From: Aquimarina sp. Aq78
Lineage (GTDB): Bacteria > Bacteroidota > Bacteroidia > Flavobacteriales > Flavobacteriaceae
Assembly: GCF_900299525.1 (NCBI RefSeq)
Contig: NZ_OMKA01000001.1
Coordinates: forward strand, 372,001 to 436,000
Reading direction: 5' to 3'
DNA length: 64,000 nt
The position numbers and the translations under genes were made by a program. Within the stretch, counting starts at the first letter, position 1. Each line of letters begins with the position of its first letter. Positions 27,001 to 35,731 of this stretch are shown one piece after another. The notes under the pieces were generated by a model. That model saw only the letters and a program-made list of their open reading frames with translations. It made no database searches and had not been told where the DNA came from.

Positions 27001-27085
27001 TATGGATAAATGGAAAGAAAATTGGAATGAATTAAATATGATTTCTAGCATAATAGATGAAATGGTTATTCCTGAAATCATATAA
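24005..27085 (+). CDS. DUF4297-like nuclease fused to a HerA-type ATPase
   Basis: A 1026-residue fusion. Residues 1-220 carry a DUF4297/Cap4-like dsDNA nuclease domain: AGYYYQFDKTILEIL at the start, then RIEGIEDIDIE (acidic residues near 37-45) and YIQCKYHSK (Q55-x-K57), a PD-(D/E)xK arrangement. Residues 230-560 link to the beta-barrel region typical of HerA. Residues 560-1010 form the FtsK/HerA motor: Walker A GSSGSGKS near 586-594, FDLHGEYKDAF, Walker B LLLVYEEAHNYV near 870, and MIVSQRPSEI. HerA/DUF4297 proteins occur as separate partners in phage-defence systems; here they are one chain. The next gene starts 9 bases later, so all three are one operon. It probably acts as a hexameric translocase-nuclease. 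Confidence 0.85.
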   Translation: MSKRSAENTIAGYYYQFDKTILEILNQETPTAVVRIEGIEDIDIENIEGNTTYIQCKYHSKTRYVPSQIKEPIQLLLREYKKAIDAGKTDLKFVLYAHFKENQEALAKKLEGSKLKISELNFLKTDILSGKKEGKEYFVYDELGLNNEALTNFIQSLEIDINAGDIDQQGKEVINQIKTNFNNCNNREAEYYYNNALKIIFKLATKDSLDDRQISKENFIRAIDNKKFLFNKWYAHLKGKKQYLEYVKWKLKKERALSSNKYKFLFVGSEFLSNEEGVSFEVLTQNIIDEYFQVGKSYSTKSKVWTIVLDCDDDEFSKYKSRLYEKGIVPWGKSHSAGFDIRLFNQDPVINTNKNDTISKTSFAVKLITFSDFEANQNSIRNIDSALFFSSIDYKEYFGENISFKLSVIESDNNLRTLNDVNQIFEEAVSGNDYLRIIGIQPNTISVEVTKPNTFKEKNETFSLGSFVKITDDNNNAIIGMLQSYKIKDINDAENETIERKEPSFILDIQPMGYLKDNEFKRGGQEITIPPNDVSIADSALLKDIFSRNTTTSNESTFSFGTLSYDDEVDIILDGNNFFNKHIALVGSSGSGKSCTVAQILHSGIEQTKEQKQADQKNNARVVIFDLHGEYKDAFPECNYLSVDKLKLPYWLLNGGELSDLFVDSGESNHHNQYHQLKNAIVLNKIRHNPNKKIDFDTPAYFSLNEVINYIKNINDLTVYNKDGNTYFAVLPATELIEYDEDKLWERINFENSTGNSKHTDFEVKVSKFGGFNGEFDRFISRLESRQLDNRLDFIIKKGEENTTDELSKIIKQFLGFKEDNTSSNVTVIDLSGISFDVLSVAVSLISRLMFNFMYYAKKIHPTQDIENPLLLVYEEAHNYVPKLSDVKYRGVKESIERIAKEGRKYGVSAMIVSQRPSEISETIFSQCNSFVVMRLTNPTDQNYIKKLMPDSVSSISENLSGLESREALVLGSSIPMPTIIKVNELAEYKKPKSTDVDFMDKWKENWNELNMISSIIDEMVIPEII

Positions 27086-27094
27086 ATTTTAAAT

Positions 27095-29827
27095 ATGAAA
27101 TGGTATTTAGTATATAATGAGTTTGCAAATTTATTAAATGAATTTGGGTTAAATAATAATTCCCCAGGAGAAACTCTTTTTAACATATTAGTTGAGGATT
27201 CGGAGTTTATCTCGGAAAACAATTGGATAAATAACCATCGTGCTAATCTTTCACAAAATAGTATTGATCCAATACATGTTTTTTCAAGTTTTAATGGAAG
27301 TAAACAAAGTGGTAGCTCTAGAATTAAACGAATAAATATTTTATTCAGAATTCTGACTTCAAAAAATGAGACGATAAAAAATAATACTGATAAAACTACA
27401 AGCCAATCCAAAATTTATGAAAATATAGATTTTTCTGGCTGTCCATCTCCATTTAATGTAAAAATGCTTTCGGTAAGAGATATTGATTCACAAAAAGAGA
27501 TTTGGGAAAACTTTCTTTCAATTCATAATTTAAAACAAAAGGGGGTAACCCAAAATGTTTTTGATCAATTAAAAAAATGGTATGGTATAGATATTATATC
27601 ATATACTCAATTTTTATTTTGGATTGATTCAAGTAATTTTCTACCACTAGATAAAAATACTGTAAGTTTTCTTCTAGTATCTAAAAAAATTGAAACTAGA
27701 ACTCTTAATTTTTTAGAGTATAAGAATCTATTAACAGAAACAAATACTGGTATTTATAGAGAATTAGCAGTTTTAGCATATGATTTTATTGGTGAAAACA
27801 GGAGGGATTTTAAGTATTCAAAAAAATTAAACAGATATCTAAATGATGAGAAGTTAAAGGATTTTAGTAATCAGGGGTTTAAAATTATAGCAATAGAACC
27901 TATTGAAGGTTATAATGAAGCGTATTTAAACATTTTAAGTAATAATACTATTTATTATTTAGAGAATGTATATAAAATAGACAACAATAAAGTATTATAT
28001 AATAATTCAGAAAACAGCATTTCGTTATATGAACAAAAAACCAGAAATAACAACATCTTAAAAATTAATGTTTCAGCGATCGTAGGCAAGAATGGATCAG
28101 GAAAGAGTAGTTTAATTGAGTTGTTTTTTAGAGTCATTAATAATTTGGCTTTTCTTAATAAAAATATACTTAAAACAGAGGATCTTATATTTGAAGAAGG
28201 TTTAGGTGTGAAGTTATATTATATTATTTTAGGAAAATTTCTATGTTTAGAAATAATAGATAAGTCTATCATACTGTATGATTACGATTACGTCGAACAA
28301 GAATATATAAAAAAAGAAAAAAGTCGAAAATTTAAGGTAAATGATTTTTATGATTTCTTTTATTCCATTGTGGTGAATTATTCCCATTATTCCTTGAATA
28401 GTAAAATTGTTGGTCCATGGATAGAAAAATTATTTCATAAAAATGATGCTTATCAAACTCCTTTGGTTATAAATCCAATGAGAACATCTGGAAACATTGA
28501 TATTAATACAGAAAATGATTTAGTAAAATCAAGATTATTGGCCAATTTATTTTCACCCATTGAAGATGATGACATAGGAATAAGACAAATAACTGAAAAT
28601 CAAGAAGCATTTGAAGTTGTTTTTACAATGAATTATGATAAAAATCTTCAATTTTATAGAGATATAGAAAACGAAACAGGATATGAACCTGAAGATATTT
28701 CTGAAAGTATTAAACCTACTTTAGAGTTTCTTTTTAAAAAATTTGATTTTACAAGAAATGATTATTCGACTGGTTCAATAGAAGATAAAACCGAGAAGTA
28801 TATTTTTAGAAAAATGGTTAAAATAGCTGATCTATATCGTCCTTATAAGGATAAGAATTATGTGGACTATAGTGATGGAATTCCAAAATTTAGAGATGAA
28901 TTATTAGAAGAATATATATACAAAATAAAACGTGATAAAAGTCATATAACATATAAATTAAAGCAAGCTATTAATTATTTAAAATTCTATAACCTCATTG
29001 AGAAAAAAGAAAAATTCACTTTAGAACTTAATAGTCTTTATGATAATATTCAGAAGGAAAATTATCATCTAAATAAACCTGAAATTAACGAAATTGATAT
29101 TATAGAATTATTACCACCATCATTTTTTAATGCTGAAATAAAGTTAAGAGATAAAAGAGGAAAGCCTTCGGATTTTGAAAAATTAAGTTCTGGAGAGAAA
29201 CAACAAATTCATTCGATAAGCTCAATTTTATATCATATTCAAAATATAGATTCCGTAAATTCCCATAATAAAGAATTAATTGATTACAGAAATATAAATC
29301 TGATATTAGATGAAATAGAATTATATTATCATCCGGAATTACAAAGAAAATACCTTTCGTATTTATTAAAAATGATAGGTAAGTTGTCTTTAAATAAAAT
29401 TGAAGCCTTCAATATTTGTCTTGTTACGCATTCACCCTTCATTTTATCTGATATACCATCTTCTAATATATTGAGGTTAGATAATGGTAAAACTAAAACT
29501 ATTGAACAACAAACCTTTGGTGCTAATGTTCACGATTTATTAGCAAACGATTTTTTCTTAAAAAAGGGATTTATGGGTGAATTTGCAAAAGAGAAGATTA
29601 AAGATATCATTGAATTAATGAAGGATGTTCAGGAAAAAAAATATGAAAAGAATAAGTTTGATGAGATTAAGGTAAAATGTAAGAATATAATTGATATTGT
29701 TGGTGAACCAATATTATATCTGAGTTTGATTGATTTATATTCCCAGACGTTTAAAGAATCTAGAAATGAATTCATTAATGACCAAATAAAAAAACTAGAA
29801 AAGTTAAGGGATGATAGCAATACATGA
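27095..29827 (+). CDS. ABC-type ATPase with an unusual N-terminal domain
   Basis: A 910-residue protein. Residues 1-225 form an extra N-terminal domain that I cannot assign; it includes SSRIKRINILFRILTS and WIDSSNFLPLDKNTVSFLL. Residues 250-890 hold an AAA_21/OLD-like ABC ATPase: Walker A VGKNGSGKSS near 331-338, a long helical insertion, signature KLSSGEKQQIHS near 700, Walker B NLILDEIELYYHPELQ near 735-745, and switch LVTHSPFILSD near 785. Septu PtuA and retron-associated ATPases share this core but are normally shorter. The gene overlaps the HNH gene by 17 bases, which points to coupled expression and probably a complex. It would sense an invader state and gate the nuclease. Confidence 0.82.
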   Translation: MKWYLVYNEFANLLNEFGLNNNSPGETLFNILVEDSEFISENNWINNHRANLSQNSIDPIHVFSSFNGSKQSGSSRIKRINILFRILTSKNETIKNNTDKTTSQSKIYENIDFSGCPSPFNVKMLSVRDIDSQKEIWENFLSIHNLKQKGVTQNVFDQLKKWYGIDIISYTQFLFWIDSSNFLPLDKNTVSFLLVSKKIETRTLNFLEYKNLLTETNTGIYRELAVLAYDFIGENRRDFKYSKKLNRYLNDEKLKDFSNQGFKIIAIEPIEGYNEAYLNILSNNTIYYLENVYKIDNNKVLYNNSENSISLYEQKTRNNNILKINVSAIVGKNGSGKSSLIELFFRVINNLAFLNKNILKTEDLIFEEGLGVKLYYIILGKFLCLEIIDKSIILYDYDYVEQEYIKKEKSRKFKVNDFYDFFYSIVVNYSHYSLNSKIVGPWIEKLFHKNDAYQTPLVINPMRTSGNIDINTENDLVKSRLLANLFSPIEDDDIGIRQITENQEAFEVVFTMNYDKNLQFYRDIENETGYEPEDISESIKPTLEFLFKKFDFTRNDYSTGSIEDKTEKYIFRKMVKIADLYRPYKDKNYVDYSDGIPKFRDELLEEYIYKIKRDKSHITYKLKQAINYLKFYNLIEKKEKFTLELNSLYDNIQKENYHLNKPEINEIDIIELLPPSFFNAEIKLRDKRGKPSDFEKLSSGEKQQIHSISSILYHIQNIDSVNSHNKELIDYRNINLILDEIELYYHPELQRKYLSYLLKMIGKLSLNKIEAFNICLVTHSPFILSDIPSSNILRLDNGKTKTIEQQTFGANVHDLLANDFFLKKGFMGEFAKEKIKDIIELMKDVQEKKYEKNKFDEIKVKCKNIIDIVGEPILYLSLIDLYSQTFKESRNEFINDQIKKLEKLRDDSNT

Positions 29828-30782
29828 AAATAAAGTAAAAGCTGTACAAGCTATATTTTCAAAAGACATAAAAAATCAAAGAGAAAAAGCAATTGAAAAA
29901 TTGAATGTTTTAAATAATAAGATAATTGATATTTCTGATAAAGCCTATTTAGAAAGTGTTATTTTACTATTTGAAGAAAATACTGATATTCTAATTTGGG
30001 ATTCGGATAAAATAAATAGAAGTAAAGATATATTAGGTAATGTGCCAATGATAACTAAAGTTTATAGAAATCGTATCTCCAAACAAGTAAAGAGTCCTAT
30101 AAAAAATGCTATATTAACAGCATTAGGTTATAAACTTCTTAGGAGTTCTTTTTATCCTAAATATTTTAAAGAAGTGGGTATTAAATCTTGTGTATATTGT
30201 AATTCACAATTATCAATTACGGCCGTCAAATCTAAAAATGTTTATTCTGCAAAATTTGATGTAGATCATTACCACTCTAAAGATGATTATCCATTTTTAA
30301 GTATTAATTTATTTAATTTGTATCCTGCTTGTTCATCTTGTAATAGAGCAAAGAGTAATGATGTAATAGAATTTGAATTATATACAAAAGATGAAAGCAA
30401 GACAGTAAAATCAAATTATAACTTCAAATTAAGTCCTTATGCTAAATCTAAATATTTAACTACAAGAGAATCAAAAGATATAGATTTTACTTTTAATGAA
30501 CCTAATTATAATCTTGTTGGAGCAAAAAAGTTTAATGATGTATTTCACATTAAAGGCATATATGAAACTCAAGATGATTTAATCGAAGAATTAATCATTA
30601 AAAGTCAGATATATAATAAATCTTATTTGAAAACTTTGAAGTCAAATTTCACGAAATTAAATTTACATCCAGAATTGTTTAAAAGAACGCTAGTTGGTAA
30701 TTACACTGAAGATAAGGATATACATAAAAGACCAATGAGCAAATTGGTAATGGATATAGCGAAAGACCTCAATTTAATTTAG
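29811..30782 (+). CDS. PtuB-like HNH endonuclease
   Basis: A 323-residue protein with an HNH (beta-beta-alpha metal) domain at residues 125-185. Zinc-binding pairs are C127-x2-C130 (CVYC) and C174-x2-C177 (CSSCN); the catalytic core is D152-H153 in FDVDHYHSKDDYPFLS, with N166 and N178. This is the arrangement of PtuB from Septu and of the HNH partner of some retrons. The N-terminal 120 residues are helical and probably bind the ATPase. The start lies inside the ATPase gene in another frame, so the proteins are likely made in fixed ratio. It would cut DNA or RNA when released from inhibition by the ATPase; target unknown. Confidence 0.87.
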   Translation: MIAIHENKVKAVQAIFSKDIKNQREKAIEKLNVLNNKIIDISDKAYLESVILLFEENTDILIWDSDKINRSKDILGNVPMITKVYRNRISKQVKSPIKNAILTALGYKLLRSSFYPKYFKEVGIKSCVYCNSQLSITAVKSKNVYSAKFDVDHYHSKDDYPFLSINLFNLYPACSSCNRAKSNDVIEFELYTKDESKTVKSNYNFKLSPYAKSKYLTTRESKDIDFTFNEPNYNLVGAKKFNDVFHIKGIYETQDDLIEELIIKSQIYNKSYLKTLKSNFTKLNLHPELFKRTLVGNYTEDKDIHKRPMSKLVMDIAKDLNLI

Positions 30783-30828
30783 AATAAAGAAATACATCAT
30801 TAAATAATAACAGTTTCATAATTTCTTT

Positions 30829-31354
<526 letters not shown>

Positions 31355-31386
31355 GATTACTTCCCTGTTATTGATTTAAACTATTA

Positions 31387-31959
31387 CTAATTATTCGATA
31401 CCGCTGTATTATTTTTCTCTTCGAGTTTTAATACCTTACCTCTATATCGTATCGATGTTCTGTGATTGCTCTGTATCATGATATCACTTCTCAAATTTGG
31501 ATATAGTGTTACTGATACTCTTAGCCATTCTGTAGCATTCCTAATTCCAAATTTCATCAAGTACCGTTGTTTTTTCTCATCATAAGTAACCATAATATCC
31601 TCTGGCACGCCATCAAATTCTATATTATTGTTCCTATTGTTAAAGCCTGCAGATATTCTACGTTCTCCATAGTATGGTAAATACACAGAAATACTATCTC
31701 CCAGGATTCTAAAATGATTAAAATTTCCGATCAGGTTTATATTATTTGCTGTACTTCCTGCTGGAAATAAACCACTATTCGACAACGCATTAAGACTACT
31801 ATTGGCTAACGGTGCTGCCCAATCCGAGATGATTTCAAGTTTTTTTTGTGCTACCAATTCATCTAAAGCCTTACTTTCCTCTGTAGATACCTCCAGATTT
31901 TGCGAGCTTCCGCAACTAATTAGTAAACAGCTTGTAAGTATTAAAAAAAGAGTTTTCAT
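31387..31959 (-). CDS. DUF4251-family lipoprotein
   Basis: A protein of about 190 residues. ATG at 31959 gives the normal lipoprotein signal MKTLFLILTSCLLISC with the acylated cysteine at residue 16; the longer frame would add 13 upstream residues. The mature part matches the DUF4251 pattern: a helix, then SISVYLPYYGERRISAGF, a central FDGVPEDIMVTYDEKKQ strand pair, RVSVTLYPNLRSDIMIQSNH and the closing IRYRGKVLKLEE. The family is almost confined to Bacteroidota and has no known function; it is expected to face the periplasm. It lies next to an outer-membrane protein gene on the same strand, 105 bases away. Confidence 0.8.
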   Translation of the reverse strand: MKTLFLILTSCLLISCGSSQNLEVSTEESKALDELVAQKKLEIISDWAAPLANSSLNALSNSGLFPAGSTANNINLIGNFNHFRILGDSISVYLPYYGERRISAGFNNRNNNIEFDGVPEDIMVTYDEKKQRYLMKFGIRNATEWLRVSVTLYPNLRSDIMIQSNHRTSIRYRGKVLKLEEKNNTAVSNN

Positions 31960-32064
31960 TTTTGTTGAGAATATACCAATAATTACTTCAAATAGCATAC
32001 CATTTTTTAAAATATTAACACATAAAGTCCAGTAAGTCAGATTATAAATAGAATATTTTAATCT

Positions 32065-32649
32065 CTAAAACCTATATCTTCCTCTTACATATAATAAATT
32101 TGGGGCGCCATAATACCCAAATTCAGATGTGTTAAAGTCTAGATTATGATTTACCTCTAAAGAAAAATTAGTATCAAAATCATATCCCATACCATACATA
32201 AACCTAGTCCGGAACGGAACTTTTATTATATCGTGAACATCTGCATTTCGTGTAAGTTCTATTTCCAAACCAGAAAAAAGATGAAATTTATTTGTCAAAT
32301 GTAATTTTCCTTTAATCGGCATTTTAAAAACATCTGCAGACAGATATGTATCATTATACCCCTGTAATTCTATAAACAAATTCGAATTTACTTCGTAATT
32401 AATTGTAAAATATGCATGCTGTTCGCGACTTGATAACCCAGAATATGAAAATCCACCGATTGCCAATTTTGATTTTTTATCTACCACCCCATTTGCATCT
32501 GTTTCTTTTTCTTGTGCATATATTTGTTTCCCAGATAAGAAAACAGAAAATATAACTACTCCTACTACAAGAATAGTATACCTTTTCTCATGGATACGAA
32601 ACAGTTTTAACCTATGTTTGTTGTATACTAAAGCGTCACTATTTATCAT
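32065..32649 (-). CDS. Small outer-membrane beta-barrel protein
   Basis: A protein of about 194 residues (a start 13 codons further upstream is possible). After a basic N-terminus, the hydrophobic segment ILVVGVVIFSVFLSG and the following IYAQ form a signal peptide. The remainder alternates hydrophobic and polar residues in strand-sized units (HAYFTINYEVNSNLFIELQG, FRTRFMYGMGYDF, FSLEVNHNLDF) and ends in LLYVRGRYRF, with the terminal phenylalanine typical of outer-membrane barrels. About eight strands are predicted. The role is unknown. Confidence 0.65.
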   Translation of the reverse strand: MINSDALVYNKHRLKLFRIHEKRYTILVVGVVIFSVFLSGKQIYAQEKETDANGVVDKKSKLAIGGFSYSGLSSREQHAYFTINYEVNSNLFIELQGYNDTYLSADVFKMPIKGKLHLTNKFHLFSGLEIELTRNADVHDIIKVPFRTRFMYGMGYDFDTNFSLEVNHNLDFNTSEFGYYGAPNLLYVRGRYRF

Positions 32650-32773
32650 AATTAAGTGATGATATTGGTTAAAAAATACTATTCGCATAAAAGACTATCA
32701 AAAATGATGTAACGTTACAGAATATAACATTCTACTATAATTCTTTGTGGGGCAAATACGTTACTTTTGCCAG

Positions 32774-34042
32774 ATGCAAAAAAATAAGTTAGCCCAGTTT
32801 GAATTTGTTACTCTAATGGCATCTCTAATGTCTATTGTTGCTTTGGCTATAGATGCGCTTTTACCAGCATTGGATATCATAGGAATTACTATTGGTACCC
32901 GACAGATTGCAGACAATCAATTATTAATTACCATGATTTTTCTGGGGCTTGGTATTGGTCCATTAATTTTTGGACCCATATCAGATAGTATAGGTAGAAA
33001 ACCTGTCGTGTATATGGGGTTTGTCCTTTTTATTATCGCAAGCTTTATTTGCATTTTTGCTACAAGCGTAGAAATGATGGTATTGGGTCGAATTCTACAA
33101 GGTGTTGGACTATCTGCACCCAGAACGATTGCTATTGCTATGATTAGAGATATTTATAGTGGTGATTATATGGCACGTATCATGTCGTTTATTACCGTAG
33201 TCTTTATTTTAGTGCCGATTATTGCCCCTGCATTGGGTAAATTTGTGTTAGATCATTATGATTGGCAAGCAATATTTTATATACAAGTACTCTTTAGCTT
33301 ACTCGTATCTTTTTGGTTTTGGAAACGGCAAGCCGAGACCTTAGAAATATCCAAACGTATTAAGTTTACATCTACTATTTTTATGGATGGCCTAAAGGAA
33401 TTAATGCAATACAAAACGACTATTGGGTATACTCTTATTTCGGGTTTTATAGTGGGGTCTTTTATGGTTTATCTAAGTACCTCTCAACAAATTTTTGAAC
33501 AGCAATATCAGTTAAAAGAAGAGTTTCCGTATATATTTGGTCTTTTGGCCATCTCAATAGGTTCTGCTATTTTCTTAAACGGAACACTGGTATTAAAATA
33601 TGGTATGGAGAAATTGGTTACCACTTCTCTACTCGCATTTTTTGGAATTTCTCTTTTGTATATTGTATTATTTTACAATTCGTCAAATCCAAGCGTAGAG
33701 GTTCTATTGCTATTCTTCGGAATGCAATTTTTTGCTATTGGATTTTTATTTGGAAATTTAAGGGCTTTGGCCATGCAACCAATTGGTCATATTGCAGGGA
33801 TCGGTGCTGCAATTACAGGTTTTGTTTCTACGATTATGGCTGTTCCTATTAGTACTTATATCGGGAGGTTTGTTTTAAACACTACCCTACCTCTATTTAT
33901 AGGCTTTTTGGTCTGCGCACTACTTTCAATTGTAATTCTTGTGTATATAAAAGTAGCAGTAAAAAAAACAGAGTGTTACTCGCTAGGAAAGCGATTACCT
34001 GCGTTGGTCATTATGCTCTATACGTTCTTCTGGGATAGATAA
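32774..34042 (+). CDS. MFS exporter, Bcr/CflA-type (paralogue of the 7361-8575 gene)
   Basis: A protein of about 422 residues with 12 predicted membrane helices. Motifs include GPISDSIGRKPVVYMGFVLF between helices 2 and 3 and GRILQGVGLSAPRTIAIAMI in helix 4/5, as in Bcr/CflA drug:H+ antiporters. ATG 32774 (MQKNKLAQFEF) was chosen because it aligns with the start of the paralogue; the alternative start adds nine hydrophilic codons. Identity to the first copy is obvious along the whole length, except that the C-terminal 25 residues are unrelated and overlap a possible minus-strand gene. It stands alone and may export a toxic compound. Confidence 0.87.
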   Translation: MQKNKLAQFEFVTLMASLMSIVALAIDALLPALDIIGITIGTRQIADNQLLITMIFLGLGIGPLIFGPISDSIGRKPVVYMGFVLFIIASFICIFATSVEMMVLGRILQGVGLSAPRTIAIAMIRDIYSGDYMARIMSFITVVFILVPIIAPALGKFVLDHYDWQAIFYIQVLFSLLVSFWFWKRQAETLEISKRIKFTSTIFMDGLKELMQYKTTIGYTLISGFIVGSFMVYLSTSQQIFEQQYQLKEEFPYIFGLLAISIGSAIFLNGTLVLKYGMEKLVTTSLLAFFGISLLYIVLFYNSSNPSVEVLLLFFGMQFFAIGFLFGNLRALAMQPIGHIAGIGAAITGFVSTIMAVPISTYIGRFVLNTTLPLFIGFLVCALLSIVILVYIKVAVKKTECYSLGKRLPALVIMLYTFFWDR

Positions 34043-34168
34043 ATCACCATTTCCAGCAATGGCAAACTGGTCTCTTTTTGATCCATATCCAAAATTAGAA
34101 GACCTACGATATTTATTCTGGAAATCTGCGAATCGTCTTTTTCTAGTGGGCTTTTCTTTACTATTCAT
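33995..34168 (-). CDS. Small basic protein overlapping the MFS gene end
   Basis: A 57-residue frame on the minus strand: it starts MNSKEKPTRKRRFADFQNKY, contains RRSSNFGYGSKRDQF and DLSIPEERIEHNDQ, and stops at 33995-33997. The charged, low-hydrophobicity composition, the intact start and stop, and the fact that two thirds of it lies in non-coding DNA argue for a real gene. Its last 48 bases overlap the 3' end of the MFS gene in antisense. No family is recognised, and the many Arg and Lys suggest nucleic-acid or ribosome contact; that is a guess from composition. Confidence 0.5.
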   Translation of the reverse strand: MNSKEKPTRKRRFADFQNKYRRSSNFGYGSKRDQFAIAGNGDLSIPEERIEHNDQRR

Positions 34169-34306
34169 AGTGGAAAGTTTTAGTGAATCATACGGTTAAT
34201 AATTAATTCTCTTTCTAAGTTATCATTTTTTTTTAATTTTAGTCTACTCATTCATAGTACTTTATATTAATTTTAAGATACGTACGAACAATCCTTCTTT
34301 TAAGGT

Positions 34307-34567
34307 TTAGAGTTCGATTAAAATTTTCTGTTCTTCATTTGTATTTAATAGTATTGAAATTTTCCTGTTTGCATATCCTTCTGCGATAATGAGTATATCA
34401 TATTTTCCCGGTGTTAGATCATTCCAAAAAAAAGCCCCAACATCATTGGTTACTTGTGCTATATCGACTAACCGTGTCATCCCAGTGATAGTTAAGGTTA
34501 TCACTGCTTCTTCTACAGGTTTTTTAGATTTCTGATCTATTATTTTTCCTCTAATTGCGGCTCCCAT
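34307..34567 (-). CDS. Small carboxypeptidase-regulatory-like domain protein
   Basis: An 86-residue protein consisting of one CarboxypepD_reg-like beta-sandwich: AAIRGKIIDQKSKKPVEEAV (first strands), TNDVGAFFWNDLTPGKYDIL (turn and strand) and a closing EQKILIEL. In Bacteroidota this domain normally follows a signal peptide in TonB-dependent receptors or surface proteins; here there is no signal at all, so the protein is cytoplasmic or exported by another route. It lies 69 bases downstream of the protease gene on the same strand, separated by a hairpin terminator. Confidence 0.75.
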   Translation of the reverse strand: MGAAIRGKIIDQKSKKPVEEAVITLTITGMTRLVDIAQVTNDVGAFFWNDLTPGKYDILIIAEGYANRKISILLNTNEEQKILIEL

Positions 34568-34583
34568 TAGTATTTTATTTATT

Positions 34584-34624
34584 GAAGAATGAGCATTCTT
34601 CTCTTATAAAAATGCTCATTCTTT
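34584..34624 (-). terminator. Hairpin between the protease and the small domain protein
   Basis: GAATGAGCATT (34587-34597) pairs with AATGCTCATTC (34611-34621) around a 13-base loop. It lies 16 bases past the protease stop. Its position suggests a terminator or attenuator before the 34307-34567 gene. Confidence 0.6.
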
Positions 34625-34636
34625 CTATTTTACTTA

Positions 34637-35731
34637 CTATTTATATTTGTTTTTCCAGTTTTTAAGATTCTTAAATACTGGTTTTGTAATTCGAGTAGCA
34701 GAATTACCCAATGAATATCCATTGGTATGGATTCCTACAACATAACGTTTGCCATTTTTGATTCTCCATAGCGGAGATCCGCTTTGACCCCCTGCTGTAT
34801 CAATATTATATACGAGAGTCCTTGAAGTAACAGCTTTAATTTTTCTGGCATGCCACCATTGTGTACCAGCAGGCTTATCACCGGGATACCCAGAAAGGTT
34901 TACTTTTAGCCCCAATAAATCAAAGAAACCATAATTTCCATATCCAAAATACCCGACTTTATTACCATACTTACAGTTTTTTGGTAATATGATTGCTCCA
35001 TAGTCATGACTTCGTTTTTTACTCTTGGTCCATCCTTTAACCGAATGGAAATGAGAAGATTTACATGATCCGTATGGTTTTTTAGCACCATTTCTTCCTG
35101 GTATTACTTCAATACTCTTGGCCCAGCCCCCATGTTTATGCATATAAACCACATGACCAGCAGTAATGACTGTACGAGGACCAATAAGAAATCCAGTGCC
35201 AATCCAACTAGTACCATCTTTGGCTTTAATTCTTAATGAACAAATGGCCCGCCAAGGATACTTGGTTGTTCCTTTAATTTGTTTACGATCATCTTTACCA
35301 ATGACTACTTCCTGCATCATTTTTTTACCACTTTCACTACGCATTAGCATAGCAGCAGTTGGATCTCCGAATTCTGCATAATATGCATCCAATACATTTT
35401 CATCATTATCCTCTTCTTCGCTTTCTTGTTCATCTAGCACCGAATAATCATATCCTGAAACCTTTTCCAGAGTTCCGTCCTCGGTTTTAGAGCCTTCTGT
35501 GGCACCACTTTCATTTCCTTCAAAAGGAGTTTCTAGGTCTTCAAAATCCTGATCTCCTCCACTACTTTCACTACTCACCTCCAGGTAATCATTAGCATAC
35601 TCTTCTGTTTCCTCACCCAGAGTATCATCAAATTCGTCGGTTTCTATTAGGTCACCTGTTCCTTCAAAAGATTCTTCGATAACTGCTGTCTCATCAGTGA
35701 TCTGATCTTCATATATTCCATTTTTCTTCAT
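34637..35731 (-). CDS. Trypsin-like serine protease with acidic N-terminus, no signal peptide
   Basis: A 364-residue protein. Residues 1-115 are highly acidic and of low complexity (for example DEFDDTLGEETEEYANDYL), with no signal peptide. Residues 150-364 form a chymotrypsin/V8-like protease: His193 in VITAGHVV, Asp243 in SHDYGAIIL and Ser317 in DTAGGQSGSPLW make the catalytic triad, and GYPGD lies in the usual place. The residues before the domain (GKDDRKQIKGTTKYPWRAIC) resemble a pro-region activation site. Such proteases are nearly always secreted, so the missing signal is odd: either a non-classical export route or an intracellular or effector role. Confidence 0.85.
   Translation of the reverse strand: MKKNGIYEDQITDETAVIEESFEGTGDLIETDEFDDTLGEETEEYANDYLEVSSESSGGDQDFEDLETPFEGNESGATEGSKTEDGTLEKVSGYDYSVLDEQESEEEDNDENVLDAYYAEFGDPTAAMLMRSESGKKMMQEVVIGKDDRKQIKGTTKYPWRAICSLRIKAKDGTSWIGTGFLIGPRTVITAGHVVYMHKHGGWAKSIEVIPGRNGAKKPYGSCKSSHFHSVKGWTKSKKRSHDYGAIILPKNCKYGNKVGYFGYGNYGFFDLLGLKVNLSGYPGDKPAGTQWWHARKIKAVTSRTLVYNIDTAGGQSGSPLWRIKNGKRYVVGIHTNGYSLGNSATRITKPVFKNLKNWKNKYK

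Noticed and set aside
24005..30782. Standard Septu or retron system
   Set aside because: The ATPase is much longer than PtuA with an extra N-terminal domain, a HerA-nuclease fusion is part of the operon, and no reverse transcriptase or msr/msd structure was seen nearby.
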